A stretch of 64,000 nt of DNA from Rostrohypoxylon terebratum (taxonomy: Eukaryota; Ascomycota; Sordariomycetes; Xylariales; Hypoxylaceae): positions 124,001-188,000 of the forward strand of contig MU385863.1 of NCBI GenBank assembly GCA_022497145.1, in the 5' to 3' direction. The stretch's first letter is position 1. Each line of letters starts with the position of its first letter. The notes under the pieces were generated by a model. That model made no database searches and was not told the origin of the DNA. It saw nothing but the letters and a program-made list of their open reading frames with translations. The translations under genes were made by a program, and so were the position numbers. Shown one piece after another: positions 10,981-22,695 of the stretch.

Positions 10981-13020
10981 ATGGCGTCCGACGACGAGTT
11001 TTCTGCGGCAAGCTTCGCGATCGATTTCCAAGATTTCGACCAAGATGAAGCTTTCCAAAAGGCCGAGTTTCACGTGAGAAACAAGGAAAGCAAAAATTTC
11101 ATAGTCGAGTTCGGACGGAAATGCGCGCGAATCGCATTCGACGTGAATAATAACGAGATGAAGGAGCTACTTGATCATAACCCCGACGAACACGTAGATT
11201 ATCCTATTCGATGGATGTAAGTTGTCAGGTACGCACATGTTTGGCGTGCTGTATACTAATCGAAGGTATAGCAACATATGGGACCCCAGCGCACAAAGGG
11301 ACGTCATGAACTCTATTGGCAAGAAGTATGGGTTCTCGCCCAGGTTGCTTGGTTTGATGACTACACCAAGAACACAGCAGGACGAGGCGCGACGGCATAG
11401 CCATAGGAGGAAACTTGCCTTGCGTCATCACCAACGATCAAATAGGGACCTAGAGAAAGGAGATGCCGTGAATGGCAGCTTCCCTAAACCTCCGGCCTCC
11501 GAGATCAACGACAGCATAGCCCTGTATCTGCAAGTGAAGGATACCGTCAACTATTTCTCAACAGACCAAACTCAGAAAGGTACGCTGTACTTCAAATAGA
11601 AATGCCTATCCCCCAAACCCCTTTTCTATGCTAACGTATCCGGAAAGCATTCTGCGTCGGCGCAAATTGGCTTCATAAACGGCCAAACCCAAAGCTCGAC
11701 CATCCACGAATCAGCATAGTACCACCCAAGCATTGGCAGTGGCTTGCCTTATGTAACGATCGTGCGTATCCACAACTGAGCGTGATTCCAGAGTCTAGCA
11801 GGTGCTAATAGTATTCATAGACACCGTCTTATCAATCCACGAGAAACCTTACTTTGAGCCAGTACCGGATAAGGAGGACAAGGACCAATGGCAACATGAT
11901 GAATTCGAATCTATGAGGTCACATATCATGGATATTCTCCGGCAGCTATCCGATAAAGGGGTCGATCTTTACAAGACTAACCCACTTGCTCAAAGCTCCG
12001 TCAGACAGTCACTACCCAACCCCCGGCAAGACCTGAATAGGACACAGTCGGGAGTGTCCGTTTTCAATAACAGCGAGACGGGAAGCCTAGCAGATGAAGG
12101 AACGAGCAATCTTTTCTACTACTTGTTTGAGGATTATGTTGCGGCTGGCCCTCTTAAGATGGCAGAGCAGGAATTGGATGAGATGGTAAGTAGGGTTTTT
12201 GCATTATGAGAAGAATATTACTAACTCTGATTGTACAGACTCATAAAATTCTGGTCAGCACAGTAAGTTGGACCTCTCAAGGGTCGGCCTTATAGCTACT
12301 AACTATCCCAGCGCCGAACCAAGGTTTCCAAAAGCTCGGAGATCATACCTACATTACATTATCTAAGCAAGGATCTTCGAGAATTTAAACATCTGTTTGA
12401 AAACTATAAGAATCTGATTAGTAAGATAATGTCTGTTGGCAGAAGAGATTCACCTCAGAGCATACATCTCGATGCGGATCATAAGGTGTTCCTAACGAAC
12501 TCTGCTCTGAGTCGATTCGACAGACTGAGAGATCGACTTCAGTACCTCATGCTGAACACTATCGAGGGATATCTGGAAGAGATAGCGGCGCTATCGACAA
12601 CGGTAAGGAGTAGCAGTCAGCTCCTTCTACGTATTTATGAATTCCACTGATCTATCTTGGCAGTATTTCAACTTGACGCAACAGAAGGACTCGCAGGCAA
12701 CGGCTAGGCTTACGAGAAGTGCCACACTGTTAGCCAAACTTAGTGTCTTCTTCCTCCCAATCAGTTTCATGACAAGCTACTTTTCGGTGCAGATTGAGGA
12801 CCTATACACATACTGGACAGGCAAGACTTACTGGTACGCGTTCGCGGTTATCGCAAGCGTGTCGTTCGTGAGTCTGTTCTTCTTCAGCAGGCTCCTCATG
12901 CTCTTCAGTGATATGATGGACGAATGGGCGGCTTTTATCCTGGATCGTGGCAATAACGTACTACGACGTTTTAAAGAGTTTATGGGGTTGAAAACTACCG
13001 ACGATGACGACGACGATTAA
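10981..13020 (+). CDS. CorA-like membrane protein (fungal divergent Mg2+ transporter family)
   Basis: Seven exons (10981-11216, 11272-11579, 11648-11761, 11821-12185, 12239-12262, 12312-12602, 12664-13020) give 564 residues. Exon 5 is only 24 nt (THKILVST). Two C-terminal membrane helices are visible: SVFFLPISFMTSYF and WYAFAVIASVSFVSLFFF. A long helical cytosolic region with FDRLRDRLQYLMLNTIEGYLE precedes them, the layout of CorA channels. The segment after helix 1 reads MTSYFSVQIEDL where classical CorA has the Gly-Met-Asn selectivity motif, so Mg2+ transport should not be assumed. The C-terminus is a run of aspartates. Related multi-exon proteins occur in filamentous ascomycetes, often labelled CorA-like. 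The start ATG follows directly after promoter DNA with no upstream in-frame extension. Confidence 0.8.
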
Positions 13021-14250
13021 CGAGAAGGAGAGGCGTGACTCTGTTTGACATGTTTGGCGTTTTTGTTGGCAGGATGAATCTGGCGCTAATGGAAAATGCT
13101 CTTCCTACGGGTGTGATGTGTTTATGTTTTATTATAATTAGCACATGATCAAACTACCTAACCTATAATACTATATACCATTAGACTTGCCAACTCGGCT
13201 TATACATCCAACATCCAACTTATAACCTTTGGATGTAAGTTACTCGCTAATGTTAGTGCGGTTTATGGGAACCTTAAGTTTCAATATATCCTAGCTACAT
13301 ATGTATTCGTCACCTAAACGTTGTTAACATTCCAAGTTTGCTTTCACATGCCTCTATTTTGTACCAAGAGGGGTAACTGATCTCGTGACCCCGGTAAGTT
13401 ATCTGAGGTACGAATACGTACTAATTCTACTGTCGCAGCTCACCTACCTACGTCTGGGAAGAAAAAACCATTACATTACCATCTTCCTGGTGGTAATATT
13501 TGTACCTAGTATCATTTACTACAACTTATCTCATGCTTATTGGGTGCTTCTTTCTGCATACCTGCGGTATATACGAAGTACTACATCTGGTTATCACAAA
13601 AAGAAACATTTGGAAATTGCCACCACGCTGTTCCCAAGATTCAGGTGCTCTAGCCTCTAGGGCTGCAGCTAACCCCTGCTTGTCCCTGCTGTCCCTGATT
13701 TTAGTTCTGTCTTTTAGTTGGTCCCTGACAATTAAAGCTAGTCGACTTTTTTCGTTGATCCTTCCAGCACGCATTTCGTTACACCACCTTTTTTTTTCCC
13801 TTAGATGGCAATGACGTTTTGGTCACTTGTTTTACATAAAGTGTGTGTGCTTATGACATTCTTTACCAGAACATCAAATACCTAGTAACCATAACCACCT
13901 AACCTTGAACTTTACATTTGGTTCTATTCTGTGCAATATATGCCTGCGATACTGCGATACTGCGATACTGCGTTGCCTAACGCTTGTCAGTTAGACGATC
14001 ATTAGGTTGTTATCCTTTGCGACGCATCCACTATCCACCTATGATAGTCTGTCACTCGTGCACTAGGCGGTGTACTCGTTCCTATTAATTGAACTACTCC
14101 GAAAGGAAAATAACCTTGAGAACCTTGGAACTTTGGACTTCCTACTTCCCACTCTCTACTTCATTAACCTTGGAAATTTACGAAACTCCCATGACTCTAT
14201 GCAGTTGTCTAGGCAAAAGCAACTAGTAAACGATCGAACACGTGAACACT
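13021..14250. other. Intergenic region upstream of the ethanolamine kinase gene
   Basis: No gene supported. It includes a CTGCGATA tandem repeat (three full copies plus part) at 13944-13972 and two copies of AACCTTGGAA at 14121-14130 and 14166-14175, 120 and 75 bp before the next start codon. Confidence 0.5.
14121..14175 (-). promoter_or_regulatory. Paired AACCTTGGAA motifs upstream of ethanolamine kinase
   Basis: Two exact copies (14121-14130, 14166-14175) of the reverse complement of TTCCAAGGTT, spaced 45 bp apart and within 130 bp of the start codon. The same 10-mer occurs upstream of other genes in the window. A binding site is inferred, not shown. Confidence 0.45.
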
Positions 14251-15579
14251 ATGCATCTACAAAATGTCAATGGAGTGGCGAACGGCCAGCTTGGTCAGTT
14301 GCGACACATCCCTCTTTCGTACGACAGCAAGAATCCCGATTCCTCTGCTCGCGCCCTCATCCTCGCCCTACGTCCTGAATGGGCGGGTCCTGATTCCAAG
14401 ATCGAGTTCATATCATTCAAAGACGGTATCACAAACACATTATTGAAAGCTATCAACAAGAAAGAAGGACTATCCGAGGAAGAAGTAGACAAAGAAGCAG
14501 TTTTGCTCCGAGCATATGGACACGGAACCGATGTACTCATAGACCGATACAGAGAAACCCAAAATCATGAACTTCTCATGAACTATGACCTAGCTCCAGA
14601 GCTGCTAGCTCGCTTCGACAACGGCATGATATATCGTTATATCAGAGGTACCGTTACCCAGCCCGCTGACCTCAGGGAGTCGTCGATATATCTGGCCGTT
14701 GCGAGGCGATTGGCACAATGGCATGCTATCGTTCCTTGCATATACGAAGCTCATCCGCGGAAGAACAGCGTTAACAGCGTTAATGGAACTGTCAAGGGTT
14801 CTCGCAATACGGCTATCGACCATGCTGCACCTGGGAAGCCTTCTCCTAATGTATGGACGGTCATGCAAAAATGGATATTTGCGCTCCCCACGGACACGGA
14901 AGCCCAGCGTGCTAGGCAGGCAAATCTACAGCAGGAACTTACTAGACTCATCGAGGAGCTAAGCGAGCGACCTGGTTTGGGAGATTATGGCGTAGGTGGC
15001 ACTTTCACCGGGACTCAACAGTAACTCCGAGCGCTAACTACCTATTGACAGCTTGTATTTGCGCACTGTGACCTCCTAAGCGGGAATGTCATCATTGAAC
15101 CTCAAAAGACAAGCGCTAAGGATGGAGGCGATGGTCAGAAGAAAGTTAGTTTCATCGACTACGAATACGCTACCCCTTCGCCCGCAGCTTTCGACTTGGC
15201 AAATCACTTCGCCGAATGGGGCGGCTTCGACTGCGACTACACAGTGCTACCGACACGTGGGCAACGGCTAGAGTTCATTCGGGAATATATCCATACTTAT
15301 TTCGGCCTGCTTCCTGAGAAGCCCAGTAGCATAGATGAAGAGGCCGAAACGCAGAAACTACTAGCCGAGGTTGATGTATTCCGCGGTGTGCCTGGGTTCT
15401 ACTGGGGAATATGGGCCTTAATCCAGGCAACCATCTCGCATATCGATTTCGACTACGCTGAATATGCCGAGATCAGGTTAGGCGAGTACTGGGGATGGAG
15501 AGAAGCGATGAATAACACGGGAAACCCCTCGACTAAAGAGTTGTCGCTACGAGAAAAGAGATGGGCGCAACTAGAATAA
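14251..15579 (+). CDS. eki1: Ethanolamine kinase (choline/ethanolamine kinase family)
   Basis: Two exons, 14251-14991 and 15052-15579, with a 60-nt intron (GTAGGT..GACAG, GCTAAC branch), encode 422 residues. The kinase signature is complete: FKDGITNTLLKA near the nucleotide-binding loop, the Brenner motif HCDLLSGNVI just after the splice junction, FIDYEYA supplying the metal-binding Asp, then DLANHFAEWGGFDCDY. The enzyme phosphorylates ethanolamine in the first step of the CDP-ethanolamine (Kennedy) pathway to phosphatidylethanolamine, in the cytosol. Ethanolamine is preferred over choline as the call from overall similarity to fungal EKI1, but substrate specificity is not certain. The donor at 14992 was chosen because it alone joins GLGDYG to LVFAHCDLL in frame. 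Confidence 0.9.
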
Positions 15580-16838
15580 ATCCCCAGTCATATATGAAGG
15601 GAGGGTTCAAGTACTTACGACAGCATTGTAATAGATACCATTTCATAATAGAGGGCGTGTTTGGAGACCTTCCGCCCGCACAGCTAGATTAACGAACTTG
15701 TAATGATGTTTCCATGATATCTGAGACGAGACGGTATGATTTTTTTTACACCATGTATACTCCCTAAACATGCTTATCTGTAGGTACTCCAGCCCCAAGA
15801 TGGCTGCTCTAGTTACTAGGAAGCGCCCCAACATCCGCTTGCATGTCACGCATGCTGGGCTAGATATGGAATAACCATATAAAGGCCGATGTAGGATATA
15901 ACTGAACCGATGTGTGGGCTGCGATAGGAAGGGAGTTGCTTATGGAGTGTATGACACTAAGAATGACCCCCGTAAGGGGCATTGACGGGAAGGGCTCCCA
16001 TCATGTATAATATTAGCTTCAATATATAAGAAAATACGAGAGAACGCTACACGAATTCTTATGTGTGAACAAGAAACTAGAATGGTGAGCCTCATACTCC
16101 TATTGGAAGGTCTAGAAGAAAAACTGTTAGGGTTGATCGAACCGTACGTACTATGTACCATACATAAGAGGCTGTCATGTATTCTGGCCACGACGGTGGA
16201 CCCAACCCTAGTTTCTAGACAGCAGGATGATGGCAGAGTTTGATTCATATATCCCACTTTGCTGTAGTAGTCCAAGCTTGATCTGTGAGCTGCGTGCAAC
16301 CACCAATTGGCTATTGGTGTAGTTGTTAAGTGGACATGATAGCCCAGATAAAACCGTGCAGGGTTTTTCGTAGGTTCTCGGTTCAATATCCACAATGGAG
16401 GGCGACAGGTTCAAGCTACTGTTCAGGACAAATCCGTGGATAAAGATCGAGGGCTGAGCTTTTTTGCTCTCTTGATGTTCTTTCTTCTTGTGTCTTTTTT
16501 TTTTGGGGGGGGGGGGGGGGGTAGGTTCTGGGACAATTACTTAGCAAATCTATATATATATATAATATCATTATATCTTTTAGTACCAGGTCGTTGATTA
16601 TACATAGAACGTAGATAATACATAAATAAGTTGGCCTTGGAATAGCTACGGTGCTTCCCGCCAATGCAAGCATTAGCTAGTCTACTGTGACAAAGCCATA
16701 GAAGTTTTTAAATGTCAATAGGATTATAGCACAAGCACAATATTTATACACAGCCGATTATGATGTTTACTCCTATTCTTTCTACCAATCCACCCAAGAG
16801 TAACACTATCTCGTCCCCCTCCAAACCATCACTGCACT
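15580..16838. other. Intergenic region with T/G homopolymer run
   Basis: No supported gene; ORFs on both strands have no domain and biased composition. A T10G17 run at 16495-16521 and a (TA)n stretch near 16551-16564 are the only structured elements. Confidence 0.5.
16495..16521. repeat. T10G17 homopolymer run
   Basis: Ten T directly followed by seventeen G. The run length is likely to vary between isolates and may be miscounted in the assembly. Confidence 0.8.
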
Positions 16839-17123
16839 TTATTTGTCTGTGGAGGATGATAAACTCGCGACAATGTCGGAGTCTAGGAGGCGTACTCTAG
16901 CCTTGTTGGTATCATCGGTTCGTCCAAGTACTGCTGCTAGGGTAGGCGAATGTGCCAATGTCTTGCCGGGAAGCGCATCTAGGGCTTTAGATGCGCCAGC
17001 ATAATTCACCCTTGTATCGTTGAATTGGGCGCCGATCCCTTTCAAACTTTGTTGTTGTCTCTGTTGTTCCTTAGATTGTGTTTGGGTATGGTGGTACGAG
17101 GATGGAAGGCCGCTTGGTGCCAT
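16839..17123 (-). CDS. Small protein of unknown function (94 residues)
   Basis: An uninterrupted ORF of 94 residues with a good start context (ATCATGGCA). It reads MAPSGLPSSYHHTQ, then a Gln-rich stretch (KEQQRQQQSLKGIG), then a more ordered segment containing FNDTRVNYAGASKALDALPGK and LAAVLGRTDDTNKARVRLLD. The composition is protein-like and unlike the Cys/Tyr/Leu-rich shadow ORFs nearby, which is the main reason to keep it. I do not recognise the family, and there is no signal peptide or membrane segment. It lies at the edge of the 8 kb gene-poor region. Further exons could exist. Confidence 0.45.
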   Translation of the reverse strand: MAPSGLPSSYHHTQTQSKEQQRQQQSLKGIGAQFNDTRVNYAGASKALDALPGKTLAHSPTLAAVLGRTDDTNKARVRLLDSDIVASLSSSTDK

Positions 17124-18288
17124 GATGCGACTAAGGTTATGGAACTATGCTGCCAGTCAGTCTTTCATCTTGTCTATCGTTTACAAATAGTATCCTACCT
17201 GATACGATTTTCAGGTATGCTGTGTGCCTATGAGCTAGGGGAGCTTCTTGATTGATATGTGTATCCGAAGCCGTGATAAAGGGGGAATGTGTGACATTGA
17301 TATAATTTCCGCTCAGTCTGATTGTGTCTTGATTTCAAGAGAGAGAAGGCGGTTTTCCAGATGGAATATATCGAGAAGGTTAAGGCTTATGAGAAGCAGC
17401 ATTGCTTTAGAAAAAAAAACTAGTTATTTAATCGTAGGGCGCAAGTCTAGGTAATGACGACAAGGCTTACAAGGAAACTAGACTCATGGCATTTATCAAG
17501 GCAACAGGGCTGGAAGACCCAAGAAGCAACTACGCATCGTAGTAAATGTTTCTGCGTGATAGAAAAAAAAGAAACGAGACGAAATTTGGAGTGTTAAAGG
17601 AGAGTGGTGTCAGGTAGGACACACAGAATCACATTTTAAGATATCGAAGGGAGGCATAGGAAAAACGAAAAAAAGCGAACGCTGGTGGTATGGGATATAA
17701 AACACCACTTCTAGATAAGCAAGGGTATCGGGTATCATGTAGGTCCTAGATTCATCGAGACCATTGCCATCTGTGGTAAAGGTAGGTATACGTAGGTATA
17801 TGTAGGTATATGTGTAGATATCGACTGCAGATGCTCATTACTTGCCAATGTGGGAGATGAAAAGGGGTGGATGAATTGGCGACCAGAGTAGCCATTGGAC
17901 AGCAACGCCATGCCCAGTGAGATATTGCGAGATTACGTATCTCACGAGGACATAGGCCACTAGTCTCTGGTACATATGATTCACTGTAAACCATTCCCAA
18001 GACTTGCCAAGTTGAATGCTTCTGATGTTGACTGAGAAGAAGCGATTTCGTCACATCACCAAGCGACCACGTTGTAGATGTCAAGAATGTCAAGAATACC
18101 AAGACACCGAGGTTACCGATGTATGACCATCTCGGCTCTGACTGTCTCAAGCAAGCGGTGCCGAGATAACGGCTTGTTGTCGTGCAAAGGAAACGGGAAT
18201 GTTTTGACATAGTGTTGGGGGCCAGCTGATGGCAAGGCAAGGCAAGCTGAGACGAGGCCTGAAGGCGACATTTTGGAATGACGCCTTT

Positions 18289-18336
18289 CGCCTTATCGCC
18301 TTATCGCCTTATCGCCTTATCGCCTTATCGCCTTAT
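18289..18336. repeat. 8-bp tandem array CGCCTTAT x6
   Basis: Six perfect copies of CGCCTTAT, followed 14 bp later by four CCTAGG(A/T) units. Non-coding by all visible signs. Confidence 0.9.
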
Positions 18337-18350
18337 CGTAGCCCTGAAGC

Positions 18351-18378
18351 CCTAGGACCTAGGACCTAGGACCTAGGT
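18351..18378. repeat. CCTAGGA x4 heptamer array
   Basis: Three CCTAGGA units followed by CCTAGGT. This is the same CCTAGG core that is scattered through other intergenic regions of the window. Confidence 0.8.
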
Positions 18379-19787
18379 ACCTACTCACACATGTAGTATG
18401 TAATAGTATAGTATACATATGTAATGCGTCATGTGCGCGACCAGTCAGCTATGTACACATTGATGTACAAGATTGAAGTTAGTGTATTTATGTGGATGTA
18501 CCTGTGTATTCAATTTTAGTGTAAACTTTCAAGGGTTGAATGCTGAAGGAGGGGACGGGGACGGGAAACGGAGGGAGCTGAAGGAAGCGGCAGGCTTCGC
18601 AGCTCTCCGAACGCACAGATAAGAATTTGCGAACCATCTCAAGGACTGGAGTGCCACTATCATAGATTGGCCAATAAGACAAGCTTAAATATTTCACGTT
18701 ACAATGGTAACTAAAGACGAGGGAGGGGAAAGTGGGACAAGACCCTAGAATTGAAGGGAGGAAGGAATTTATCGTCAAAATGTACATACGTCCAACTACT
18801 ACTACATACTATTACTAGGTATGTATGTAGGTAGGTACTAGTAACTACATAGGTAGGTATGTACAATACCTAGATACATAAATACTAGGTATGTACATAT
18901 GTACACTATGTAGTATGTACTAGGTAGTAAGTTCCAAGTTCCAAGTACAGCATACAGAAAGGCATCACCTGGCATCCATGGATGTTTTGGATGGGGGAAA
19001 GGACAGAGGAGGTTCATATTCTCTCATACAATATTATTATTATTACAACATTTTCAAGGTTAGTCACATTTACATACACACACATCACATCTGGTTCTCG
19101 ATCTCATCGTACCTATCTCGATTGTCGACGTCGGCCTTTTCAAGTCAATGAGTGAATATTTGGTTCAATCTATCCGTCTTTTCACCTGCAGACATGTCTT
19201 GGCGACGCGCAATCCTAGGTGTGACGAGCTTGATCCGCGAACCATGATTCGAACAGAGAATGATTTCTGATGCCGCTGGTGCTGGTGCTGGGTGAGCTTT
19301 GCATATGTTGCCTACATGCCGCCTACATGCCGCCTAGTTCTTGACCGCTTCGACCGCCTCTGCCCTTGCGAATACTTGTCATTCGCGCGCACGCGATTTC
19401 GCTCGTTGCCACCTCATCCACTTTTTTTTTTCCCTCCCCCCCCCCATCCCTCCAGTCCCTACTATGTACAGTCTCTTGTGTACGGTCTCTCCGCCGAACC
19501 TCAACTCTGCCGCCTTTTATAACCCGACATGCAGAAAGATCTGCGTCGGGGAATACCTGCTGAAGCGGCTTTCCTTAAACGGCAATGCAAAGTCGGAGTT
19601 GTCGATACGTTGATTATTAAGGGAAAGTGGTTTCATCAAGCGCTGAAACCCTTTACCCTTTTTTACTATACATACCCTTTACGCATACTGCGAACTCGCT
19701 TTGTGTTTTTCTGACAGCATGTATTATCCTGTATCTGTGCGGAGGATAATAACTAATACCTTTGAGGCAAGTCACGGAACACATAGC

Positions 19788-19804
19788 AAAGGGAAGGGAA
19801 GGGA

Positions 19805-19851
<47 letters not shown>
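19788..19851 (+). repeat. 64-nt uninterrupted polypurine (GA)n tract
   Basis: All 64 bases are A or G, mostly GA dinucleotides with AAAG interruptions. Long mirror-symmetric polypurine tracts can form triplex (H-DNA) structures. Confidence 0.85.
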
Positions 19852-21009
19852 CGAAAGGTCAAGCTTGATATGGAGCCTGCATCCTCATCTGCAACGCTCA
19901 ATTAGCCCACACATAATAGCCTGCGCCCCAATGAACGACGACGGTGGACAAGACGAAGTTTCGCCTAGGTCATCTCGGCACTTATAATGCACTTAAGAAA
20001 CATGACGTTCCTATCTTGGGAAGTGATCAGCAAGAAAGTCGATGCATGTGCCGGATCATATGGTCGACGTCTGATCCTCTTCCCGCATAGCTTAGGGTTA
20101 GAAGGTATTACACTAGAGTGTATTAGAGGGTAGAGGGAAATGGTTGAGGGCAAGTATCATGGTATTGTTTTCATTTATGTCTTGTAATATTTTCTCGACA
20201 ATACCTAGCCTTTACACCCTGTTTCCCTCTTGACGATAGTGTCTGATCACGCTTCAGACCAAATCATAGTACCCGCCTTGGTTTATGGAGAAAAGGTTTT
20301 TCTTCGTCGCCTTGATAAGACCGTCTCCCTTCTGAACTGGTTGCAACCGCAACATTTTTCTTTAAAATTAGGGTGGGCGAAAAATACATGGTAAACATGA
20401 TAATGGAGATGAGGTGAAGCGGAGGGGAGGGCGCGGGATGAGGGTCTAGAGCGTGTGGGAGAGGTCAGCCGAAACAAATTGCATGGACGGTTGTTTTGAG
20501 CTGATGCCAGGCTGTTAATTAGCGGCAAGTAAATTACCGGGCTGAGGCGGGTGGTCACTATGCGCTGGCGCTGAGGTTTTACTGGCCATGAAGTTCACCA
20601 AAGTTGGGGGCTAGGCATTGGAGATCCCATCTAGGTATGGGCAATGGGTAATGGGTATATGGACATTCATACGCTACCTAGTATCATTACATCCTTCATC
20701 CATACATCCACGCATACACACATACACACATACACACATACACACATCCATGATCCGTACGGTACTCGGTACTGCACCATGTACGAAGTATTATGCGTAC
20801 TTTCAGGTTATCTTACCCGGAGATATGCAGATTTTCCGATGTGCCCCCGAGCAAACCTGTTCAACAATTGGAAGTGATCGAGCGAGCCTACCTATCAGCG
20901 CTTCAGCAGCTGATAAAAGACCCTGCCATCACTACATAGTATGTACCATCATTACTTACTACGTACATATCTATTCTAATTTCTAACTCATATGACTGCA
21001 GGCTGCATC

Positions 21010-21028
21010 TTTTTTTTTTAAAAAAAAA
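21010..21028. repeat. T10A9 junction
   Basis: A run of ten T followed by nine A, nearly self-complementary; one of several such junctions in the window. Confidence 0.8.
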
Positions 21029-21536
21029 TAATAAGCATAAGAAACATACTGCATACTATACTGCATACTAATTGCCGCAGCCACTTTCTTACTGGCGGCC
21101 TCGATCGACCTATCAAGGGGTACCCCATGCCAAGCCATCCTCCGGCTCTTATCCAAAAGGCTCGAATGGGGCGAATGGGGGAATCCCATTCAGATCTCAT
21201 ATCTGGCCAGGCCGACGTCTCGAACTAATACTATATGTCACTGTATGAGAAACTTGAACTCAAGAAATATGCGGCACGTGCTGGATATGATAGTCCGTCT
21301 TTTTACGCGACATCCTCAGCGCCTCCCGAGCCTGTCAACTAACGTTGTTCAAAAATGCACCGAAGAAGCTGATATCTACCTATCTAGGTCCTAAGTCCTA
21401 GAGACCTGGGTCCTGGATATCCATCGGCTAGATGCTACACATCTTCTCTATGTAGATAAGAGTAACTGACTGGCATGAAGTTGATGGTAACGTGATTAAG
21501 TAGTATCGTTCATTGGCCCCATGTCCCTATAACCAA

Positions 21537-21552
21537 CCCCCCCCCCCCCCCC
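21537..21552 (+). repeat. C16 homopolymer run
   Basis: Sixteen consecutive C, followed by TGGTCAC and a T10 run. Length is likely unstable. Confidence 0.8.
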
Positions 21553-21676
21553 TGGTCACTTTTTTTTTTTCTCACTCTTCTCTTCGTTCACATTATTGTG
21601 CCACCGTACCACAGCTCAACATTGTTAAAGTTGCAGTGACTTTGTGAGCACTAGTAGTGATCAGCATGGACTCGAG

Positions 21677-21709
21677 CCAGAGCTGGACATCCAGCCGAAC
21701 CAGCTCTGG
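21677..21709. repeat. Perfect inverted repeat (10-bp stem, 13-nt loop)
   Basis: CCAGAGCTGG at 21677-21686 pairs with CCAGCTCTGG at 21700-21709. It sits just inside a 74-codon ORF (21657-21881) that I do not regard as a gene. It could form a GC-rich hairpin in RNA. Confidence 0.6.
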
Positions 21710-22660
21710 GAACTGTGAAGGTTTCCCACCTGACATGCATGCAGCTGCGGTTGATGCAAACCGCGTACTACCTCACGTTATAATCCACATATGTGTCCAA
21801 TGGCTCTCGGCTTATCCCACCCGGAGACTGGATGAAGACTGGACGAAGACTCGACAACCCTCGCTCGTCAGCAACGCTTAGCCGCCTGAATCAAGATATT
21901 CGGGTAATGATAGGTGGCGTGCGTCCAGCACTGTTACTGTCTAGTGCTCACTAGCATTTTGCGGATGAAGGTGAACCGAGTGCGCAGTAGCGCTAGTAAG
22001 ACGTCTTTGCCAAGTAGAAAGGGATAATAGATGACATAACCGAAGCGGCTCGACTTACGAAGCCTAGGCGCAACTTCGAAGTCCACGTCCGATTTCAGGT
22101 CTACCTATCTGTGTGTCTACCTATTGTGTCTATTGTGTCTACGGTAAGCTAGTAGGTTAGGTTACTTTTAGTAGTATGTCAAGTACCATGTTTACTTACT
22201 CACCTGCTACCACATACTGTATGTAGAGTAGGTTTTTATTAAGAGAAACGTACCATAGGTGATAATATGATATACCCTTATAGGGAATAGAAGCTACGCC
22301 CTTTATGATTACGACCAGAAGCACAGCCATGATACATCGTATGTGTAACCCTTGGCTCCAGCTATCTATCAACAGGGTATTTGGTATCAAATGTATCAAA
22401 TGTATCAAATATCAAGGTAGTAGTAGACACGGTGGTCTGTCTTAGCTGCCTAGTAGTAGCACGTTGTCGGAAGAAAGACGACGCAAGAAAGGGTCCCAAG
22501 AAAAGGGTCCCATCTTATTAGTCGCCTAATACCCTACGACGTATGTACCTAGTGTAGCTGAGGCTTTAGCTGGATCATTAGTCCAGAATTAGTCTACCTA
22601 GTGGTAGGTTTGGTATATTAGTTATTACTACTAACTATAACTAACACCACGACAGTTTTC

Positions 22661-22695
22661 GGGGGGTTTTTTTTTTTTTTTTAAAAAAAAAAAAA
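22661..22695. repeat. G6 T16 A13 homopolymer junction
   Basis: Six G, sixteen T and thirteen A in succession. The T/A junction is the longest of its kind here and would fold into a 13-bp A-T hairpin. Confidence 0.8.

Noticed and set aside
15940..16395. A 151-codon minus-strand ORF
   Set aside because: No domain, biased composition, and several overlapping ORFs of equal quality in other frames.
17752..18240. A 162-codon minus-strand ORF
   Set aside because: Trp/Cys/Tyr/His-rich with no domain, no splice context, and a tail (YLHIYLHIPTYTYLY) produced by a GTATA-type repeat; a chance ORF.
18488..18787. A 99-codon minus-strand ORF
   Set aside because: Low-complexity ends and no recognisable family; probable chance ORF in the gene-poor interval.
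21657..21881. 74-codon ORF containing a GC-rich hairpin
   Set aside because: No domain; the hairpin is reported as a repeat instead.
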